Source: Bacteroidales bacterium (GTDB taxonomy: Bacteria; Bacteroidota; Bacteroidia; Bacteroidales; SMBSF77). Taken from it: DNA of 11,761 nucleotides. The translations under genes were made by a program, and so were the position numbers. Within the stretch, counting starts at the first letter, position 1. Every line of letters begins with the position of its first letter. The DNA lies in contig JAIOTT010000246.1 in NCBI GenBank assembly GCA_021106655.1, positions 1-11,761 of the forward strand, given 5' to 3'. The notes under the pieces are model-generated. The model was not told where the DNA came from and ran no database searches. It saw nothing but the letters and a program-made list of their open reading frames with translations. This document shows, piece after piece, positions 6,680 through 11,761 of this stretch.

Positions 6680-8551
6680 TTATCTTCCCAAATATACAAT
6701 CAAAACAGAAATGTCAGAAGGAGAAACTCCGCTAATTCTGGATGCCTGCCCTATTGTCTTTGGTTTAATTTTACACAATTTTTCTCTTGCCTCATAGGAA
6801 ATTGATTTTAACTTCTGATAATCAAAATCTTGATGCAATTCAATGTTTTCAAATTTTGTGAGTTTGTTAGCTATTTCCTGTTCTTTATTGATATAACCTT
6901 CATATTTTATTAGTATTTCGGCTTCTTCAAGGCTTTCAGACAAATCACCGTCCATTTTATTAACAAATTCAGAGCAGCAGCTGATATTATCCAGTATATC
7001 ATCCAGAGAAACCTGGGGTCTCAATAATATATTAGAAACTTTTGTTTTTTGAGATATTATATTAGTATTCCTACTCTCAAGCAGAGGATTTATTTCATCG
7101 GGATGTACGCTTGTTTTCTTAATGCATTTGAGTATTTCTTCTATCTCTTCTGATTTTTCTTTGACTTTTTTCACCCTTTCATCTGAGGCAAGTCCAATTT
7201 CATGACTTCTGGCAGTTAATCTCAGATCTGCATTATCTTGTCGTAAGAGTATACGATATTCAGCCCTTGAGGTGAACATACGATACGGTTCATCAACACC
7301 CTTTGTTATAAGATCATCAATCAAAACCCCTATATAGGCCTCTGATCTTTTAAGAATAAATTCTTTTTCATTTTTTAATTTAAGGTCTGCATTTATTCCG
7401 GCTATCAATCCCTGGGCACCTGCTTCCTCATAGCCGGTAGTTCCATTGATCTGTCCGGCAAAATACAGATTCTCCACAAGTTTTGTCTCCAAAGTATATT
7501 TTAATTGCACAGGGGGAAAATAATCATACTCTATAGCATAACCAGGCCTGAATATTTTGGCTGTTTCCAGTCCAGGTATTTTCCTTATTGCTTCGAGTTG
7601 AATATAATCAGGCAATGAAGATGCGAATCCATTCAAATAATATTCAATAGTATTCCAGCCTTCAGGTTCAACAAATAACTGGTGTTTATTTTTATCTGAG
7701 AATTTTTCAATTTTATCCTCAATTGATGGGCAGTATCTTGGCCCAATTCCCTTGATCCTCACAACAAATAACGGGGATTTACTGACGCCTGTTCTCAAAA
7801 CATCATGCACTTCATCATTAGTATATGCAAGATAACAGCTTCTTTGATTTTTTAGTTTTGGAGTATCCGTATAAGAAAATTTTCCGGGGTTTTCATCACC
7901 TTTTTGCTCCTCCAGTGCATCAAAGTTAATTGTACGGCCATCAACCCTAACAGGGGTTCCGGTTTTCATTCTATCTGATTCAAATCCACACTTCAAGAGG
8001 CTGTCTGTAAGCCTATCAGAAGAAGACTCTCCAATTCTGCCACCGGAAAAAGCTTTTTCACCAATATGAATGATCCCGTTCAAAAACGTACCATTAGTTA
8101 ATATTACAGCTTTTGATTTTATTTCCAGCCCCATTGCAGTTTTGATGCCGGTAACTTTTCCTTTGTTTATCATTACTTCCGTTACCATATCCTGCCAAAA
8201 ATCGAGGTTTTTTATTTTCTCAAGCTCAAGCCTCCATTCTTCTGAAAACCTCATTCGGTCATTTTGCGCTCTCGGGCTCCACATAGCCGGTCCTTTGGAT
8301 TTATTCAACATTCTGAACTGTATCATAGTCCGGTCTGTTATTATCCCTGAATAACCTCCCAGAGCATCTATTTCCCTTATTATTTGTCCTTTTGCAATTC
8401 CTCCCATTGCACGATTACACGACATATTAGCAATATTAGCCATATTCATTGTAATCAACAATACCCTTGAGCCCATATTAGCCGCTGCAGCTGCTGCCTC
8501 ACTTCCGGCATGTCCGGCACCAGCAACTATAATATCATATTCTTCAAACAT
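6680..8551 (-). CDS. mnmG: tRNA uridine-5-carboxymethylaminomethyl(34) synthesis enzyme MnmG (GidA)
   Basis: With MnmE, MnmG installs the carboxymethylaminomethyl group on wobble U34 of certain tRNAs, using FAD, NADH and a folate one-carbon donor in the cytoplasm. The 623 residues match the usual family length. Visible landmarks are the Rossmann FAD motif GAGHAGSEAA (11-20), the SCN...GGIAKG region (44-55) with redox Cys45, the signature GPRYCPSIEDK (270-280) with the second conserved Cys274, AGQINGTTGYEEAGAQGL (365-382), and the C-terminal KTIGQASRISGVSPSDISVL (598-617) that contacts MnmE and tRNA. One oddity is Arg47 (codon CGT) in S-C-N-R-A, where the family normally has Pro. The ATG at 8551 sits 40 bp after the ybeY stop. 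A near-perfect parS-like site lies in that gap, and a perfect one lies between the mnmG stop and the next gene. No frameshift or truncation is seen. Confidence 0.98.
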   Translation of the reverse strand: MFEEYDIIVAGAGHAGSEAAAAAANMGSRVLLITMNMANIANMSCNRAMGGIAKGQIIREIDALGGYSGIITDRTMIQFRMLNKSKGPAMWSPRAQNDRMRFSEEWRLELEKIKNLDFWQDMVTEVMINKGKVTGIKTAMGLEIKSKAVILTNGTFLNGIIHIGEKAFSGGRIGESSSDRLTDSLLKCGFESDRMKTGTPVRVDGRTINFDALEEQKGDENPGKFSYTDTPKLKNQRSCYLAYTNDEVHDVLRTGVSKSPLFVVRIKGIGPRYCPSIEDKIEKFSDKNKHQLFVEPEGWNTIEYYLNGFASSLPDYIQLEAIRKIPGLETAKIFRPGYAIEYDYFPPVQLKYTLETKLVENLYFAGQINGTTGYEEAGAQGLIAGINADLKLKNEKEFILKRSEAYIGVLIDDLITKGVDEPYRMFTSRAEYRILLRQDNADLRLTARSHEIGLASDERVKKVKEKSEEIEEILKCIKKTSVHPDEINPLLESRNTNIISQKTKVSNILLRPQVSLDDILDNISCCSEFVNKMDGDLSESLEEAEILIKYEGYINKEQEIANKLTKFENIELHQDFDYQKLKSISYEAREKLCKIKPKTIGQASRISGVSPSDISVLIVYLGR

Positions 8552-8557
8552 AAATAA

Positions 8558-8573
8558 GGTTCCACGTGAAACA
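8558..8573 (+). other. parS: Second parS-like site, 15/16 match
   Basis: The sequence GGTTCCACGTGAAACA differs from the perfect site at 6659-6674 only at the first base. It keeps the complete CACGTG core and the flanking half-sites. It lies in the 40 bp between ybeY and mnmG, ending 6 bp before the mnmG ATG, in the place where a leader or ribosome-binding region would be. A second such match by chance within 2 kb is very unlikely. Confidence 0.82.
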
Positions 8574-8591
8574 ATTAAACACTTACATACT

Positions 8592-9017
8592 TTATCGCAA
8601 AGATAGATAATAATCTTCCCTTTTCCTCATTATCTCTTTCTCTTCAACAGTGAAATCATTATAGCCAACAAGGTGAAGTAGGCCATGTATCATAACTCTG
8701 TGCAATTCATCCTGAATTTTCACTTTATATTTTGAGGCATTTGCTTTAACCCTATTAATGCTAATATATATTTCACCATTAATACTATTATCGGTCTCTG
8801 CCATATCAAAGCTTATCACATCTGTAAGTGTATTGTGCTTAAGGAATTTTTTGTTCAAATTTAACAGGAAGGTATCATTACAGAGTATGTAGTTTATCTC
8901 TGTAAGTTTTTTATTTTCAATTTTTATAGCCCTCTCAAGCCATATTCTGATCTTATTCTTTTCTCTTATGTTATAATTTACATTTTTTAAAAAGAAAATA
9001 ATCGCCTTTTGAGGCAT
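8592..9017 (-). CDS. ybeY: rRNA maturation endoribonuclease YbeY
   Basis: YbeY is a metal-dependent single-strand endoribonuclease involved in 16S rRNA 3'-end maturation and 70S ribosome quality control. The 141 residues fit the shorter end of the family. Diagnostic segments are LTDVISFD (64-71), GEIYIS (81-86) and the metal-binding helix MIHGLLHLVGYND (109-121). His111 and His115 are the first two ligands. The third position, His in the E. coli protein (H-G-x-L-H-L-x-G-Y-D-H), is Asp121 here. I recall Asp at this position in other Bacteroidetes YbeY proteins, so it is probably a lineage variant and not a defect. The ATG at 9017 gives a full domain. The gene lies 29 bp after the GHKL ATPase stop and 40 bp before mnmG, consistent with one transcript. 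Confidence 0.96.
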   Translation of the reverse strand: MPQKAIIFFLKNVNYNIREKNKIRIWLERAIKIENKKLTEINYILCNDTFLLNLNKKFLKHNTLTDVISFDMAETDNSINGEIYISINRVKANASKYKVKIQDELHRVMIHGLLHLVGYNDFTVEEKEIMRKREDYYLSLR

Positions 9018-9046
9018 GTTTTTATCATTTTATATTAAGTATCTTC

Positions 9047-9547
9047 CTACTCAACTATGTTTTTCTTCTTTTTGTCAACTGCTTTATTATATTGCTTCAA
9101 CTTATCAATTCTATCAAGAGACGTTTCATGATTAATTGATGAAATCTTAAAAATCAGTTCTATTTCGTTTCCACTTTCATTAAAATTAAGTTCATCCGTA
9201 AGGGATTTAATCAAAAAGATCCCTCTCCCGACTTCATTTTTTTCTTCATTTAAACCATTAAGCGGACTGGGAAGGTTCCTAAAGTCAAATCCATTGCCTT
9301 CATCAATTATCTTAAAAGCCAATCCCTGTTTATCAGAAGTAAACTCTAACTTTACATTTTTACTGCTGTCGCTTGCATTACCGTGTACAATTGCATTTGT
9401 TACAGCCTCAGTAATAGCTATCATCAAATTCCCAAAGTAAGTATTGTTTATATGATAAAGGTCACTAATTTCTTCTATGAATTTTTCGACTTTATATAAA
9501 TTTTTAATATCAGATGAAAATTCTAATTCTTGCTTTCTCTTAGTCAT
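9047..9547 (-). CDS. Small GHKL ATPase, anti-sigma-factor/RsbW-like serine kinase fold (HATPase_c_2)
   Basis: This 166-residue soluble protein consists of a single GHKL ATP-binding domain with no histidine-phosphotransfer or sensor domain. The N-box is ITEAVTNAIVHGN (45-57) with Glu47 and Asn51, the G1 box is DEGNGFD (82-88), and the G2 box is GRGIFLIKSLTDEL (107-120). This arrangement, and the domain lying at residues 1-135 after a short N-terminal extension, matches RsbW/SpoIIAB-type anti-sigma factor kinases. Those phosphorylate an STAS anti-anti-sigma protein and bind a sigma factor. Neither partner is encoded in this window, so the target is unknown. The tail (136-166) is Lys-rich. Its ATG is only 2 bp after the stop of the DUF4175-like gene, which indicates translational coupling and perhaps related function. 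Confidence 0.9.
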   Translation of the reverse strand: MTKRKQELEFSSDIKNLYKVEKFIEEISDLYHINNTYFGNLMIAITEAVTNAIVHGNASDSSKNVKLEFTSDKQGLAFKIIDEGNGFDFRNLPSPLNGLNEEKNEVGRGIFLIKSLTDELNFNESGNEIELIFKISSINHETSLDRIDKLKQYNKAVDKKKKNIVE

Positions 9548-9549
9548 AT

Positions 9550-11761
9550 TTAATTATCAAAATAGTAAAAATAATCATTAACTTTTTTTCTATAAAACGG
9601 CATTAAATTCGGTGGTAGCGTTTTTAATAATTCCACTTCTTTAGATTTAATACTTTTATACTCAAATTTTTCATTTGGGTTACTTATTTTATAATCTTTT
9701 GCTTCATTGGATTCCCTTCTTTTTTCCTTTTCTCTTTGCCTGTCTGCCTTTTCCGATTTTAATAATCTTGTTAATATTTCTTCCTGCCTTTTTAGTGTCT
9801 CTTTTGAAATAATTTTATTTACCAGATCAGTTTCGGTTTGCTCCATATCTTTAAGCATTTTATTCAAAGCTGCATTCTTTTGAGTACCCTCACCTTTAAT
9901 CTGATCTGCATATTTTTGCATTTCTCTTCTAATAGCTTCCTGTTGAGCTGCCATCCTTGCAAATTGTTCACTCATTGTTTGTTTCCCCATTCCCTGACCT
10001 TTACCGGACTTTTTTTTGCCGTCTTTATTTTTTCCCATCTCTTTCATTTGCTTGTTCAATTGTTCCTGTAATTTTCTCATATTCGAAGGTGATGGCTTTC
10101 CTCCTCCCGGTTTTGAACAAGAAGATTTCCCCTTTCCGCTTTGCTGACTTTGCATCTGCTGCTTCATCTGGTCCATTGATTCTGCAAGCATTAAAGCAAG
10201 GTTATTAACTGATGTCATAACAAGTTGCTGCTTGCTGCTGGCAATTCTTAATCTCCTGTCGTTCAGCGACCCTATTGACTTTTCAATGTTATGGTTGATA
10301 GCGGAGATTTCTCTTGTAACATATGGTTTGATCCTTGATTGTCTTTTTGCCAAAGCATATAAAGAGTCTTCAATTACTTCCAGATTATCTTTTAAAATCT
10401 TTTGCTCTTCTATAAGTTTCACATATTTAGGATCTGTTGTTTGAACTTCCTTAATTTCACCTATAAGATCCTCCTGCTCAAACGAAATAAGAATTAGGTT
10501 TTCCAATATATCACGTAGTGAATTTATATCATCTCCAAGCTGCTGCATTTGTTCTTCTTCCATCATGGAATTTAATTCATCAGAAAGGCTTTTCATTCCA
10601 TCTGCTGCACTTTTCTGTTCCTGTGAGGCTTTTTTACTCTTTTCCTTCTTAAGGGACTCACTACTACTGTTTAAGTCTTTATCAATAGCATCCTTCGTAT
10701 CCCTGCTATTTTCCATATCCTTTTTTTCTTCCAGTTCCGAATTTTTTTTCTCCAGGTCTTCAATATCTTCCTTTATTTCTTCAAACTTATCCTTTATTTC
10801 ATTTTGTTCTTTCAAAAGTTCCTTTGATTCCCTTTTCTTCTTAGCTGTTTCTTCGCTTAACTTCTTCTGTTTCTCAGCAAGCTTATCCAGTTTATCAACT
10901 ATCTCGCCCAGCTTCTTTTCAAATTCAAGCTGTTTAAATAATTCCAGATTTCTGTCGAGCTGCTTTTCCAAATCCTTACTACTCATATCCATTTTATCAA
11001 GAAGATCATTTACTTTGTCTTTATTAATTTCTTCAAGCATTTTTTGCAACTCTTCAAACATTTTCTTCATTTCGTCAGTCAATATCTCATCAAATAACTC
11101 CTGTAACATTTGCTGCTTTTCCAATATGTCTTCACTTAGCTCCTTATATTGTTGTTCTCTAATATCTTTTACTTCATTTTCCTGTTGTATCTCTTCAACC
11201 TTTGATTTTAATGCCTCGTGCTTTTGAAGTAAATCTTCAATTTTACTCTTTTCCTGCCAATTAATATTTTCCTTCTCCAAAAGCTCCTTGTTCAACTTTT
11301 CAATCTCTTTCTGCAATTCATTAGCATCCTTTATAGTTTCCTTGATCTTATCTTTTATCTTATTATTAGATTTTTCAGTATCTTCAGCAACTTCTTCTGT
11401 AGTCGGAGCCTTAAATATCATTTTTTGAGATTTTGAAGATTTAGGCCCGTTAATCCCGTCATTATCCCAAACAACAAAGTAATATTCAACCTCGTCACCT
11501 GCTTTGATATCCAGCTTTGCCAAATCAAAATAATGGAAAAATTGCTGCATGATATTATCATTGTCAATTACAATTTCCTGATTAACTGCAGCTTTTGCCT
11601 CCTGACCAGCAGATACTTCATCATATAAATTATAGCTAAATTTTAAGTTGCTAAAGCCATAATCATCTTTAACCAATCCCTTAAAATAAATTCGTTTATC
11701 ATAAATTGTATCCTGAAACTCCTCAATAATAATGGTGGGATACCCATCAGGAATTACATTG
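9550..11761 (-). CDS. DUF4175-like long coiled-coil envelope protein, partial (N-terminus outside window)
   Basis: About 736 codons are visible and the frame is still open at 11760, so the true start lies beyond the window edge. The TTG at 11676 is internal, because 28 in-frame residues precede it, including TIIIEEFQDTIYDKRIYFKG. The visible N-terminal part resembles a beta-sandwich repeat ending in YYFVVWDNDGINGPKSSKSQ. That motif and the C-terminus LPPNLMPFYRKKVNDYF are what I recall from Bacteroidetes DUF4175 proteins, which are about 1100 residues with N-terminal membrane helices. Next comes a very long Lys/Glu-rich heptad-like coiled coil (about 11400 to 10500), a helical region, a low-complexity Gln/Lys/Gly/Ser/Pro linker (about 10170-10000), and another charged helical tail. 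The function is unknown; a periplasmic or inner-membrane scaffold is plausible. It is the first visible gene of the operon and is coupled to the GHKL ATPase by a 2 bp gap. Confidence 0.82.
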   Translation of the reverse strand, partial: NVIPDGYPTIIIEEFQDTIYDKRIYFKGLVKDDYGFSNLKFSYNLYDEVSAGQEAKAAVNQEIVIDNDNIMQQFFHYFDLAKLDIKAGDEVEYYFVVWDNDGINGPKSSKSQKMIFKAPTTEEVAEDTEKSNNKIKDKIKETIKDANELQKEIEKLNKELLEKENINWQEKSKIEDLLQKHEALKSKVEEIQQENEVKDIREQQYKELSEDILEKQQMLQELFDEILTDEMKKMFEELQKMLEEINKDKVNDLLDKMDMSSKDLEKQLDRNLELFKQLEFEKKLGEIVDKLDKLAEKQKKLSEETAKKKRESKELLKEQNEIKDKFEEIKEDIEDLEKKNSELEEKKDMENSRDTKDAIDKDLNSSSESLKKEKSKKASQEQKSAADGMKSLSDELNSMMEEEQMQQLGDDINSLRDILENLILISFEQEDLIGEIKEVQTTDPKYVKLIEEQKILKDNLEVIEDSLYALAKRQSRIKPYVTREISAINHNIEKSIGSLNDRRLRIASSKQQLVMTSVNNLALMLAESMDQMKQQMQSQQSGKGKSSCSKPGGGKPSPSNMRKLQEQLNKQMKEMGKNKDGKKKSGKGQGMGKQTMSEQFARMAAQQEAIRREMQKYADQIKGEGTQKNAALNKMLKDMEQTETDLVNKIISKETLKRQEEILTRLLKSEKADRQREKEKRRESNEAKDYKISNPNEKFEYKSIKSKEVELLKTLPPNLMPFYRKKVNDYFYYFDN

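Noticed and set aside
10565..11227. 220-codon Ser/Phe-rich open frame on the plus strand
   Set aside because: It is the antisense of the Lys/Glu-rich coiled coil of the DUF4175-like gene. The composition follows from reading AAG/GAA codons backwards, and no family resemblance is seen.
11676..11676. TTG at 11676 as the true start of the DUF4175-like gene
   Set aside because: The frame remains open for 28 codons to the window edge, and those codons encode family-like sequence (EEFQDTIYDKRIYFKG).
1..11761. Replication origin with DnaA boxes
   Set aside because: Despite the parS-like sites, I saw no cluster of TTATCCACA-type boxes. Any origin would lie outside the window.
1..11761. Defence system, prophage, transposon or CRISPR array
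   Set aside because: All seven genes belong to housekeeping, signalling or envelope families, and no nuclease, integrase, transposase or regularly spaced direct repeats were seen.

Overview
This is an AT-rich window from a member of the Bacteroidota (Bacteroidetes), probably chromosomal. The assignment rests on gene content and residue-level features: a DUF4175-type protein followed by a small GHKL ATPase, ybeY and mnmG; a YbeY whose third metal-ligand position is Asp; a Bacteroidetes-type Wzx-like flippase; and intergenic repeats of a kind I recall from this phylum. All seven genes lie on the minus strand, so transcription runs from high to low coordinates.

The right-hand block (11761 down to 5760) is a compact, probably single operon. 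It holds the C-terminal part of a long coiled-coil DUF4175-like protein (open at the window edge), a GHKL ATPase (gap 2 bp), YbeY (29 bp), MnmG (40 bp) and a zinc-ribbon SAM methyltransferase (29 bp). YbeY (rRNA maturation and quality control) and MnmG (tRNA wobble-uridine modification) are translation-related housekeeping genes. The DUF4175 protein and GHKL ATPase look like an envelope or signalling pair sharing the transcript.

The left-hand block carries two separately spaced genes. One is a 1237-residue NtrY-like sensor histidine kinase with about 12 membrane segments and three predicted extracytoplasmic regions; no response regulator is nearby. The other is a Wzx-like polysaccharide flippase that appears to start with TTG. 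The 138 bp and 167 bp gaps, and a possible Bacteroidetes-type promoter before the flippase, suggest separate transcription. The gap between them contains a GC-rich patch with a perfect hairpin that looks like a REP-type intergenic element. The 267 bp after the flippase contain two neighbouring inverted repeats and no gene.

The most striking signal is not a gene. The two short gaps on either side of mnmG each contain a ParB-binding parS-like 16-mer: a perfect TGTTCCACGTGAAACA at 6659-6674 and a 15/16 match at 8558-8573, 1899 bp apart. This suggests an origin-proximal, centromere-like segment in which the chromosome segregation machinery would load around mnmG. I see no phage genes, transposase, CRISPR array, RNA genes or recognisable defence system. 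The most unusual protein is the large histidine kinase.
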